DNA from: CAXMNX01 sp964194845
Lineage (GTDB): Bacteria; Pseudomonadota; Alphaproteobacteria; Rhodobacterales; Rhodobacteraceae
Assembly: GCA_964194845.1 (NCBI GenBank)
Contig: CAXMNX010000105.1
Coordinates: 1 to 11,580 of the forward strand
Length of the DNA stretch: 11,580 bases
Direction: 5' to 3'
Part shown: piece by piece, positions 1 through 6,137 of the stretch
How the letters are laid out: every line of letters starts with the position of its first letter
Position numbering within the stretch: position 1 is the stretch's first letter
Translations under genes and position numbers: made by a program
The notes under the pieces: model-generated
Told to the model about the DNA's origin: nothing
The model's database searches: none
The model's input: only the letters and a program-made list of their open reading frames with translations

Positions 1-89
1 GCCTTGACGTCGTCCAATGTCGCCGCACCGGCCACACTACCCACAAGGGCGGTGGCTGCTAGTGCGCTAAAGAATGTCGTTTTTTTCAT
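1..89 (-). CDS. aapJ: Periplasmic amino-acid-binding protein of an ABC transporter, N-terminus only (probably AapJ)
   Basis: Only the first 29 codons are in the window; the gene runs off the left edge. The start is the ATG at 87-89, preceded by the strong site AGGAAGAGG at 95-103 with 5 bases of spacing. The peptide opens with MKKTTFF, continues through an Ala/Val/Leu-rich hydrophobic core and reaches GAA-TLDDVK, which is a typical Sec signal peptide followed by the start of a mature domain. A mature N-terminus of the form TLDDVKA is what I know from AapJ/BztA, the binding proteins of the general L-amino-acid ABC transporters of alphaproteobacteria. The secreted nature is seen directly; the AapJ assignment is inference from very little sequence and another family-3 solute-binding protein is possible. 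It is separated from the upstream chaperone gene by 217 bases with no obvious terminator. Confidence 0.6.
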   Translation of the reverse strand, partial: MKKTTFFSALAATALVGSVAGAATLDDVK

Positions 90-306
90 TTTTACCTCTT
101 CCTGAGTTTCCGCCCGTCGGGCAGCACTGCAGGCCCTCCCAGGCCCGATTGATTTTGCGGATGGTGATTTCCCACCTCCCAACAGCGGCGATTTTGGTCG
201 AAATCGGGTATGAAGGTCAAGCGAAAGGGCCGTAATGGCTCCAATCACGCAAATCCAGCCTTTATTGTTTGAATTCAACGAGTTAAATCAGACTTACGCG
301 GCGGCA

Positions 307-1011
307 TCAAGCACAGCGAAAGAATTCAACCGCATGAAAAAAACCAACTTTTTTCAATTTTGCCTGTTCAACAGCTTCTTCGTCCACGCCCCATTGCTCA
401 ATCTGCCACGCTTCGTCGATGCGCGAAAGCGACCAACCGGCCTCGGCGTCAAGTTCGTTTTCAGCGACCGCGACCGCGAGAATATACGACCCCGACAGCG
501 TTACGAGGTCATGAAATCCGGTCAGTTGGAAGTGGCTCAAGGGGGACATAAATTCCGCCAGACGGCTCAGATGGTCCGGGTCTTGCCCAATTGGCATCAC
601 GCCCCGCGTTGTCGCCAAACGGACGCCGAACGCCGACGCGATCCACTCGAGGACCGGATCCCAGCCCGTTGCCTGCCGATGGATCAGTTCGCCCGGACCC
701 TCGGCGCGATACGACAGAAGGTCAGTTCCGGCATATTCCTTCAGATGCGCCTCAACCTCGGTCCGTTGGTCGCGCACTTTGTCCAGCGCCGAGTTTGCCG
801 ATCGCGTCCAGGGCATCGTCGTCGGGTCGATCTTTTCAACCTGCGCCTCCCACTCGGCCGCGATGCGGGCGGCCATTTCCTTTGTCGGCACAACCAGTTG
901 CCGCTTTGACGGCGTACGCACCGGGCGGCCATCAAGCGCGATGGCGTATTGGTCATCCTCCGGCACGACCTCGGCATTCTGCCAGAACCGCTTTGCCGCC
1001 CAATCGCTCAT
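307..1011 (-). CDS. ATP12 family F1-ATPase assembly chaperone
   Basis: A 234-residue protein that matches the ATP12 family, which in mitochondria binds the F1 alpha subunit and keeps it assembly-competent; alphaproteobacteria carry a homologue of about this length. Visible hallmarks are an N-terminal block with RFW and DGRPVRTP near residues 8-34, the central stretch GTDLLSYRAEGP followed by RQATGWDPVLEW at roughly residues 95-123, and GSYILAVAVAE near 173-183, all in the usual order. The tail after about residue 215 is lysine- and phenylalanine-rich and ends in FFRCA. The start ATG overlaps the rluC stop by 4 bases (ATGA), so translation is probably coupled to rluC. It is the last gene of the rarA-crcB-rluC run. 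No signal peptide or membrane segment is seen, which fits a cytoplasmic chaperone. Confidence 0.9.
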   Translation of the reverse strand: MSDWAAKRFWQNAEVVPEDDQYAIALDGRPVRTPSKRQLVVPTKEMAARIAAEWEAQVEKIDPTTMPWTRSANSALDKVRDQRTEVEAHLKEYAGTDLLSYRAEGPGELIHRQATGWDPVLEWIASAFGVRLATTRGVMPIGQDPDHLSRLAEFMSPLSHFQLTGFHDLVTLSGSYILAVAVAENELDAEAGWSLSRIDEAWQIEQWGVDEEAVEQAKLKKVGFFHAVEFFRCA

Positions 1012-2048
1012 TGAAGCTCTTCAAACGGATCGACGGGCACGTCTTTGGCACGCCAGTCCAAAACGTCCCAGGTTCGGGCCATGTGATCCGAAAGCGGTGC
1101 TGTCAGCGATATCCGCTTCCCGCTGATGGGATGGGAAAACGCCAGATGCCGCGCGTGCAGGTGCAGCTTGCGGCTGATCTCGCCACCCAATTGCGCGCCC
1201 CAGCCATCGCCCAGGTTTTCCTGCGCCGACCCACCATATTTGCCGTCGCCGATCACCGGGTGACCAATTGCCGCCATATGTGCGCGCAACTGATGCGTCC
1301 GCCCGGTGACCGGAACCATCGCGACCCAGCTGACGCGCCCGCCCAACGAAGAAAGCGCGGCATAATCGGTCGTAGCGCGCTTCGCGCCCGGCGTTGCCTC
1401 GATATCGGCTGGGTGGATCACGTGCATTTTTTCGCCCATCCCGCCCTTGCCGTGGCCCGGCGCCTTTTGAAGCCCGAAACGAATGGTGCCCATTTTAGGA
1501 TGCGGCACGCCAGCAACCGCGGCCCAATAGATCTTGCGGGTTTCCCTTGAACGGAATGCCTCGGTCAAAGCAGCGGCGGCCTGCCGGGTCCGGGCCAGAA
1601 GCAATATGCCCGACGTGTCCTTGTCCAGCCGATGGACCAGGCGCGGCTTTTCCTCCAGTCCGAACCGAAGCGCCTCGGCCATTCCGTCAATGTGCCGGGT
1701 CTGCTTGCTGCCACCTTGCGTGGGCAAACCGGGCGGCTTGTTCAGAGCAATGATATGATCATCACGCCAAAGGACTGCACCGCGTATCATTTCGGCGTCG
1801 GCGTCAGAAACCTGATCGGATTTTTTCGGGGTCTCAGTTATCTCCGGCAGCGGCGGAATTCGAATGGTCTGCCCCGCCGCCAGCCGCGTTGCCGCCTTCA
1901 CACGCCCGCCATCGACCCGGATCTCGCCTTTGCGACACATCTTTTCGATCCGGCCCTGCGGGATATGCGGAAACAACCGGCGGAACCAGCGATCCAGCCT
2001 TTGATCCGCATCGTCATCCGCAATCTTGAACGTCTGCACGCCGCTCAT
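1008..2048 (-). CDS. rluC: RluA/RluC-family 23S rRNA pseudouridine synthase
   Basis: A 346-residue cytoplasmic enzyme of the RluA family, which isomerises uridine to pseudouridine in rRNA. An S4-type RNA-binding domain fills about residues 14-65 (RLDRWFRRLFPHIP and later GEIRVDGGRVK). The catalytic domain follows, with LNKPPGLPTQGG at 102-113 and the signature HRLDKDTSG at 139-147, in which D142 is the expected nucleophile. GRTHQLRAHMA then PVIGDGKYGG lie further on and are also standard. The S4 domain plus the length fit RluC (E. coli positions 955, 2504, 2580) better than the shorter RluA, but the exact target uridines cannot be read from sequence. The ATG start overlaps the crcB stop in an ATGA, and its own stop overlaps the next ATG in the same way. 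Family assignment is firm; the RluC subgroup is inference. Confidence 0.92.
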   Translation of the reverse strand: MSGVQTFKIADDDADQRLDRWFRRLFPHIPQGRIEKMCRKGEIRVDGGRVKAATRLAAGQTIRIPPLPEITETPKKSDQVSDADAEMIRGAVLWRDDHIIALNKPPGLPTQGGSKQTRHIDGMAEALRFGLEEKPRLVHRLDKDTSGILLLARTRQAAAALTEAFRSRETRKIYWAAVAGVPHPKMGTIRFGLQKAPGHGKGGMGEKMHVIHPADIEATPGAKRATTDYAALSSLGGRVSWVAMVPVTGRTHQLRAHMAAIGHPVIGDGKYGGSAQENLGDGWGAQLGGEISRKLHLHARHLAFSHPISGKRISLTAPLSDHMARTWDVLDWRAKDVPVDPFEELQ

Positions 2049-2422
2049 GTCGTCAGCATCCGCGTGACCAATAATCCCAGCACCAACCCACCGATAGACA
2101 GCGCGACCGACAGCGCAATATACAAGCCCGCCTGCGCCAGAGCGCCGCGTTCGTAGAGCGTCACAGCGTCCAGCGAAAACGCCGAAAACGTGGTGAAGCC
2201 GCCCAAAAGGCCCGTCATCACGAAAGGCGACCAGTGCGTCAGCCCGCGCTGTGCTGCCAGCACAACAAACACTCCCATCAGGAACGACCCGATTATATTT
2301 ACCGACAGCACACCGAACGGAAATCCGTGGCCAAAGGCACGAACCGCGGCAATGCCAACGCCATAGCGTGCCATCGCGCCCAACGCGCCGCCAAATCCAA
2401 CAGCAATGAAGTGTCCAAACAT
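2045..2422 (-). CDS. crcB: Fluoride channel CrcB (Fluc family)
   Basis: A 125-residue inner-membrane protein with four hydrophobic segments, the size and layout of a Fluc/CrcB subunit, which forms antiparallel dimers that export fluoride. The family markers are present: GGALGAMARYG near the N-terminus, VNIIGSFLMG at 41-50 with N42, and GGFTTFSAFS at 74-83, which carries the central sodium site and the two pore phenylalanines F79 and F82. I chose the ATG at 2,422 because the family usually begins only a few residues before the GGALGA block. A TTG at 2,458 overlaps the rarA stop (TTGA) and would add 12 residues (137 in all); an AGGGG lies about 12 bases before it, so coupled initiation there cannot be excluded. 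No fluoride riboswitch is apparent in front of it; the gene lies inside an operon. Confidence 0.93.
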   Translation of the reverse strand: MFGHFIAVGFGGALGAMARYGVGIAAVRAFGHGFPFGVLSVNIIGSFLMGVFVVLAAQRGLTHWSPFVMTGLLGGFTTFSAFSLDAVTLYERGALAQAGLYIALSVALSIGGLVLGLLVTRMLTT

Positions 2423-2454
2423 AGGCCGCGATGTCGCCTCTGGCACCGGCGATG

Positions 2455-3762
2455 TCAACTCTGGCGCTTGCCCCTTAGCTTGATAAAATAATCCAGCCGC
2501 CGCTTCAGCTCGCGTTCAAATCCACGCTCGACCGGTTGATAGAAAACGCCGCGTTTCACACCCTCCGGGAAATAATCCTGGCCGGAAAAGCCATCTTCGG
2601 CCTCGTGGTCATAGGCATAGCCTTCGCGATATCCCTGTTCCTTCATCAGCTTGGTGGGCGCGTTCAGGATGTGCTTGGGTGGTGGTTCTGACCCGGAGGT
2701 CTTTGCCGCCTTCTGTGCCGCCCTGAACGCCGCATAGCCCGCATTGGATTTCGGCGCGAGCGCCAGATAGGTCACCGCCTGCGCCAGCGCCAACTCGCCT
2801 TCAGGGCTGCCCAGCCGTTCATAGGTGTTCCACGCATCAAGGCAGATCGCCTGTGCCTGCGGGTCCGCCAGACCGATGTCTTCCACCGCCATCCGCGTGA
2901 CGCGGCGCGCCAGGTATCGCGGGTCTTCGCCACCCTCCAGCATCCGCGCAAACCAGTAAAGCGCGGCATCTGGGTCGGACCCGCGTACCGATTTGTGCAG
3001 CGCCGAGATCAGATTGTAATGCTCGTCGCCCGATTTGTCGTATTTCGCGGCGCGTCGCGTCAGGCGGCGGGTCAATGCCTCGATGTCGAGCGGCGCATCT
3101 GCCTTCCAGCCCATCACCTGTTCGGCAAGGTTCAGAACCGCGCGCCCGTCCCCATCCGCCATTTCCAGAAGTGCGGCGCGCGCGCGCCCGTTCAGCGGCA
3201 GTTTGACCCCTAGCTCGGTTTCCGCCCGCTGGACCAGACGTTCCAGGTCGCCAAGCGTCAAGCGCTGCAACACCATGACCTGCGCCCGGCTCAGAAGTGC
3301 GGCGTTCAGCTCAAAAGACGGGTTTTCGGTTGTGGCACCGACCAACAGAATGGTGCCGTCTTCCATCAGTGGCAGAAACCCGTCCTGCTGCGCTTTGTTG
3401 AAGCGATGGATCTCGTCGACGAACAAAAGCGTGCCCTGCCCGTTGGATCGCCGGATTTTGGCGGCTTCAAAGACTTTCCTAAGGTCGGCAACACCGGTGA
3501 AAATAGCGCTGATCTGAACAAAGTTGACATCGACGGCGTCGGCCAGAAGCCGGGCAATCGTGGTCTTTCCAACGCCGGGTGGTCCCCAGAGAACCAACGA
3601 CGACAACTGGCCTGCCACCAGCATCGCGCCCAGCGGCGCCTCGGTGCCCAACAGGTGATCCTGCCCTATCACCTGATCCAATGCGGTCGGTCGCAGCCGA
3701 TCGGCCAGCGGCCTTGGAGCGTTGGTTTCCGCCGACGCAGTTGTGTCAAAAAGATCCGCCAT
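2455..3762 (-). CDS. rarA: Replication-associated recombination protein A, AAA+ ATPase (RarA/MgsA)
   Basis: A 435-residue AAA+ ATPase related to clamp loaders and to eukaryotic WRNIP1/Mgs1, acting at stalled replication forks. The N-terminal MADLFDTT and PLADRLRP are characteristic. Walker A is GPPGVGKT at 60-67, Walker B LLFVDE at 112-117, sensor 1 GATTEN at 142-147, and the Ser-Arg of the arginine-finger region is at 158-159. The C-terminal half contains KSVRGSDPDAALYW, the lid and tetramerisation region typical of RarA, and ends in a basic tail (FIKLRGKRQS). The ATG at 3,762 was preferred to a TTG three codons upstream because the family starts with MADLF. It begins 63 bases after the luxI stop, with only a weak hairpin in between, so co-transcription with luxRI is plausible. 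All key residues are present and length is normal. Confidence 0.95.
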   Translation of the reverse strand: MADLFDTTASAETNAPRPLADRLRPTALDQVIGQDHLLGTEAPLGAMLVAGQLSSLVLWGPPGVGKTTIARLLADAVDVNFVQISAIFTGVADLRKVFEAAKIRRSNGQGTLLFVDEIHRFNKAQQDGFLPLMEDGTILLVGATTENPSFELNAALLSRAQVMVLQRLTLGDLERLVQRAETELGVKLPLNGRARAALLEMADGDGRAVLNLAEQVMGWKADAPLDIEALTRRLTRRAAKYDKSGDEHYNLISALHKSVRGSDPDAALYWFARMLEGGEDPRYLARRVTRMAVEDIGLADPQAQAICLDAWNTYERLGSPEGELALAQAVTYLALAPKSNAGYAAFRAAQKAAKTSGSEPPPKHILNAPTKLMKEQGYREGYAYDHEAEDGFSGQDYFPEGVKRGVFYQPVERGFERELKRRLDYFIKLRGKRQS

Positions 3763-3825
3763 GCGCGGCAAAGGCTACGCCGCTGCCGCACAGGCGAAAA
3801 GCACAATCTGCTTGGGGTCTGGACC

Positions 3826-4416
3826 CTAGTGTAGTTTGGTGGCCAGACTGATATTGACGCAGACGCTTCTGTCACCGTCGTCGGTTTCGATCACTGGCCC
3901 GGCCACCACACAGTCGATCCCGGTCCGGCGCGCCAATCGCGGCGAATTCTCGGGCACGACCCCGATCAGAGACGTCGCACCAAGCAGTCGTGACGACCGC
4001 ACCATCTCGTCGATCAGCGAACACTGGACCCGCAGCCTCAGCTTGGACGGCACGGCGCCCGATATAAAGACCCGGCTCGATTCCCAGATATGCGACGCCA
4101 CCGGCGCCTCTTCGAAAAGCAGGTCCTGCGGGATCGCGTCCAGCAGGCCCAACTGCGCATCGCGGATCATATAGGAATAAATTCCGCACCGCGCGGTCGT
4201 TGGCGTCAGCCGGACACCAGCCAGCACGTGCCCAAACTCATGCACGGCGACCCAACGGCTTGCCGGTGTGTCATACTGGTCAAACTCCATGCCGTTCGCC
4301 TCCGGCAATTCTCAGTTATTTCGCTCGATAAAAGTCTTGTGGCGCGCGCGAAGCATGTTGGCAAAAAGCTCGCCATGGTTGTGCATATTGTCGAAAGAAA
4401 GTGTGGTAACTTGCAT
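3826..4416 (-). pseudogene. luxI: LuxI-type acyl-homoserine-lactone synthase interrupted by one in-frame TGA
   Basis: Read from the ATG at 4,414-4,416, the frame gives 34 residues (start MQVTTLSF, then LRARHKTFIERNN), a TGA at 4,312-4,314, and 161 more residues in the same frame (start ELPEANGMEFDQYDTPASRW). With a Trp at codon 35 this is a complete 196-residue LuxI-family protein, which makes N-acyl-homoserine lactone from S-adenosylmethionine and an acyl carrier. Family-conserved residues are present: R25, F29, D46, D49, R69, and E112/R115 in WESSR. The missing Trp is itself one of the invariant LuxI positions. A GGAGG with 8-base spacing precedes the first ATG, and luxR ends 52 bases upstream. 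TGA serves as a genuine stop for several neighbouring genes, so recoding of the whole genome is excluded. An annotator working from open frames alone would probably call a 154-residue gene from the ATG at 4,290. Family assignment is firm; whether the break is real is not known. Confidence 0.85.
4288..4303 (-). promoter_or_regulatory. Internal ribosome-binding site and restart ATG after the luxI stop
   Basis: GGAGG at 4,299-4,303 lies 8 bases before the in-frame ATG at 4,288-4,290, only 21 bases beyond the interrupting TGA. The motif and spacing equal those of the proper luxI start. Reinitiation would give a 154-residue product starting MEFDQYDTP, lacking R25, F29 and W35 that help bind S-adenosylmethionine, so synthase activity is doubtful. 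The motif is seen; its use is inference. Confidence 0.5.
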
Positions 4417-4468
4417 TGAGATAGCCTCCGGTCTGGGTTGAAATAAATTCCAGGGGAGGCCTGACCGC

Positions 4469-5143
4469 TCAGAGCAGTTGATATTCCCGCGCTTTTTTCA
4501 ATGCCTGAGCTGTGGTCCGCGCGCCAAGACGGACGCGGGCGGACTGAAGCCGGGCTTTGAAAGCGCTTTCAGAAATACCTAGTTTTGCTGCCGCGGCAGT
4601 ATGCCGGTCCCCATCAGCCAGCAAACGCAGGGCTTCGATCTGGGCCTGCGTTAGTTCCGTTGGGGGCTCGGCCGCGATATGCAGGCGATTGACAACGTCG
4701 ACCGCCCTGACCATCTCGTCATCGGTGAACTCGCGATCATCGCGCGCGATTCCCACGATCGTGCGCGACGTAATCGGTCCATGCGACACCACAGCCCCGA
4801 AAGTCAGACCGAAGGCTCGGGCCTGACCAAGAATGTTGAATGGATCTGGAAGTTTAATTGCGCTCCAACGGGTACACCCTTTGACGCCCAGGCCCCAAAA
4901 TACCAGGGGATCCCGCAGCGCATAGGCGTTCTCGTCGTAAATTTTGGTCCATGCCTCGTCATAAGTCCGCACATAAATAAGCGGCGAGGCAAAGCGAATA
5001 TGCAGCCCGGCGGAAAACCCTTTCGTCGACAATTGCGAAAGCTCGCCAAAACAGGATTCCAGGCTCGGTTTCTGGCCACCGGGACGCACAGCAGCACGCT
5101 TCTCGTGCGCCTGTGCGTCGTAGCTCTCGTTGTCGCGCCACAT
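4469..5143 (-). CDS. luxR: LuxR-type quorum-sensing regulator, AHL-binding plus HTH
   Basis: From the ATG at 5,143 the protein has 224 residues. An autoinducer-binding domain (about 25-155) precedes a LuxR/GerE helix-turn-helix domain (about 163-220). The AHL pocket signature is complete: W65, Y69, D78, P79 and W93 keep exactly the spacing of TraR W57, Y61, D70, P71, W85. The DNA-binding part is recognisable (ELTQAQIEALRLLADG, then AAAKLGISESAFKARL) but the usual TVxxH of the recognition helix reads AFKAR and the usual Glu after LTxx is Gln. It is the first gene of luxR-luxI and should sense the product of that synthase. A longer start at 5,224 (251 residues) has AGGGG in front of it, but its extra 27 codons look non-coding and it would leave no room for a promoter below the lux box. 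Start choice is the main uncertainty. Confidence 0.9.
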   Translation of the reverse strand: MWRDNESYDAQAHEKRAAVRPGGQKPSLESCFGELSQLSTKGFSAGLHIRFASPLIYVRTYDEAWTKIYDENAYALRDPLVFWGLGVKGCTRWSAIKLPDPFNILGQARAFGLTFGAVVSHGPITSRTIVGIARDDREFTDDEMVRAVDVVNRLHIAAEPPTELTQAQIEALRLLADGDRHTAAAAKLGISESAFKARLQSARVRLGARTTAQALKKAREYQLL

Positions 5144-5236
5144 ATTTCGCCGCCTATCAGTTCGGCCCGCCCCAAAGGTCCGGTTTAAGGCCCGCTGCGA
5201 CGTCGAAAATTCCGCCAGCAACATCAATTGACCCCT

Positions 5237-5256
5237 ACTTGTCCATTTAGACAGGT
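5237..5256. promoter_or_regulatory. lux box (LuxR-type operator) upstream of luxR
   Basis: The 20-mer ACTTGTCCATTTAGACAGGT has the length and arms of the classic lux box ACCTGT-N8-ACAGGT, with 11 of 12 arm positions matching. It is near-palindromic and lies in the gap between luxR and the plus-strand small ORF. Its centre is about 103 bases before the luxR ATG at 5,143, leaving room for a promoter activated from the box. TAGACA inside it (5,248-5,253) could also be a -35 for plus-strand transcription. The sequence is seen; binding and direction are inferred. Confidence 0.65.
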
Positions 5257-5330
5257 TGCGGGAAATCCAGTCAACCCTAAATTGTATGCACTCTTATCGA
5301 ACAGCAAAAAACATAGTTGCTCACCAGACC

Positions 5331-5507
5331 ATGATCAAAATATCACAGCTCTCGGACCTGCTCGCTCTGGTTCCTCCGAAATCCCATGCCGACTTGGAAA
5401 AGTTTTTGAAAATCAGTGAGATAAATCTGGGCGCGCCGCTGAAGGCCGAAACCAGACTGCTTGAAACACTTTCGATGACATATCAACTTCAGGCGCGGAA
5501 AAACTGA
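5331..5507 (+). CDS. Possible small protein divergent from luxR, function unknown
   Basis: A plus-strand frame, the only plausible one in the window, starting at the ATG at 5,331 and giving 58 residues (MIKISQLSDLLALVPPKSHA at the start, ending QARKN). The frame is also open upstream to an ATG at 5,286 and a TTG at 5,256. The composition is protein-like: rich in Leu, Lys and Glu with likely amphipathic helices, no Cys, no Trp and no membrane segment. I do not recognise a family. No good ribosome-binding site precedes either ATG, which argues against it. It ends just before the rplQ terminator, which faces it, and starts beside the lux box. It is either a small quorum-linked protein or chance; if it is not real, 5,225-5,562 holds only the lux box and the terminator. 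Confidence 0.3.
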   Translation: MIKISQLSDLLALVPPKSHADLEKFLKISEINLGAPLKAETRLLETLSMTYQLQARKN

Positions 5508-5533
5508 AAAAGGGCCGCCTGATGGCGACCCTT
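5498..5533 (-). terminator. Intrinsic terminator of the rpsM-rpsK-rpoA-rplQ unit
   Basis: On the minus strand AAGGGTCGCC-ATCA-GGCGGCCCTT forms a 10-bp stem (one G-U pair) with a 4-base loop at 5,510-5,533, followed by TTT, CAG and a second T5 run down to 5,499. It begins 30 bases after the rplQ stop. The stem plus T tract is read directly and separates the ribosomal unit from luxR. Confidence 0.85.
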
Positions 5534-5562
5534 GCTTATAAACCACTGGTTGTGAAGCGGGC

Positions 5563-5982
5563 CTATTCCTCGGCGGCTTCTTCTTCCGCCAGACGGGCGC
5601 GGTCCGAGGCACCTTTTGCATCCGCATCGCGGTCCACAAATTCCACGATCGCCATGGGCGCCATATCGCCATAACGAAAACCCGCTTTCAGGACGCGGAC
5701 ATACCCGCCTTGGCGCTCGGCATAGCGCGGGCCAAGCACGTCAAAAAGCTTGGCAACGTGCATATCCTGCTTCAGCCGCGACGCGGCCTGACGGCGGGCG
5801 TGCAGGTCACCGCGCTTGCCCAGCGTGATCAGCTTGTCGGCAATCCGCTTCAGCTCTTTTGCCTTCGGCAAGGTGGTTTTGATCTGTTCGTGTTCAATCA
5901 GCGAACCGGCCATATTGGCGAAAAGCGCCTTGCGGTGCTCGTGGGTTCGGTTCAGGCGGCGATAGCCTCGTGCGTGACGCAT
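5563..5982 (-). CDS. rplQ: 50S ribosomal protein L17
   Basis: A 139-residue L17, a protein of the large ribosomal subunit. The N-terminus MRHARGYRRLNRTHEHRKAL is diagnostic, as are LIEHEQIKTTLPKAKELKR at about 28-46 and the later GGYVRVLKAGFRYGDMAPMA. The C-terminus ends in an acidic, alanine-rich tail (LAEEEAAEE), a common lineage variation. It is the last gene of its unit: 152 bases containing palindromes separate it from rpoA, and a strong terminator follows. The start ATG at 5,980-5,982 fits the family exactly. Nothing is broken or missing. Confidence 0.97.
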   Translation of the reverse strand: MRHARGYRRLNRTHEHRKALFANMAGSLIEHEQIKTTLPKAKELKRIADKLITLGKRGDLHARRQAASRLKQDMHVAKLFDVLGPRYAERQGGYVRVLKAGFRYGDMAPMAIVEFVDRDADAKGASDRARLAEEEAAEE

Positions 5983-6063
5983 ATTTCTTACTCCATTTGC
6001 CCTCTACGGGCTATTTTGCTTTGTCTGGCGGCCGATGCGTGTCAGCCACTCTCCTTGGGGCCC

Positions 6064-6137
6064 GCCCCGGACTTGGTCCGGGGCCTCCCAGCGTTTCAAT
6101 TTCCCGGATCAAGCCCGGGATGATCGCATGGCGATCA
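6064..6137. repeat. Three consecutive palindromes between rpoA and rplQ (REP-like)
   Basis: First, GCCCCGGAC-TTG-GTCCGGGGC at 6,064-6,084, a perfect 9-bp stem. Second, TCCCGG-N7-CCGGGA at 6,102-6,120. Third, TGATCGC-ATG-GCGATCA at 6,121-6,137, a perfect 7-bp stem that includes the rpoA stop codon. The first two resemble the short GC-rich palindromes scattered between genes in many alphaproteobacteria. No T tract follows on the minus strand, so mRNA 3'-end protection is likelier than termination. Confidence 0.65.

Noticed and set aside
194..220. Promoter for aapJ with TTGACC at 215-220
   Set aside because: The -35 is good, but nothing resembling a -10 lies at 16-18 bases; too weak to list.
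235..909. Long plus-strand frame of 224 codons
   Set aside because: It lies opposite the ATP12 chaperone gene, is Arg/Pro-rich and has no family features; it is a shadow of GC-rich coding on the other strand.
591..1550. Plus-strand frame of 319 codons
   Set aside because: It spans parts of two clearly identified minus-strand genes and its composition is that of a GC-rich antisense frame.
3797..3826. Terminator after luxI (AAGCA/TGCTT hairpin and GGGTC/GACCC)
   Set aside because: Stems of 4-5 bp with only a short T run; insufficient to claim termination before rarA.
4312..4314. UGA read as Trp or selenocysteine
   Set aside because: TGA is the normal stop of several genes in this window (rarA, rluC, ATP12, adk, secY, luxR), and LuxI proteins have Trp, not Cys, at this site.
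4446..4466. Second lux box between luxR and luxI (CAGG-N5-CCTG)
   Set aside because: Arms are only 4 bases and the spacing does not fit the 20-bp lux box.
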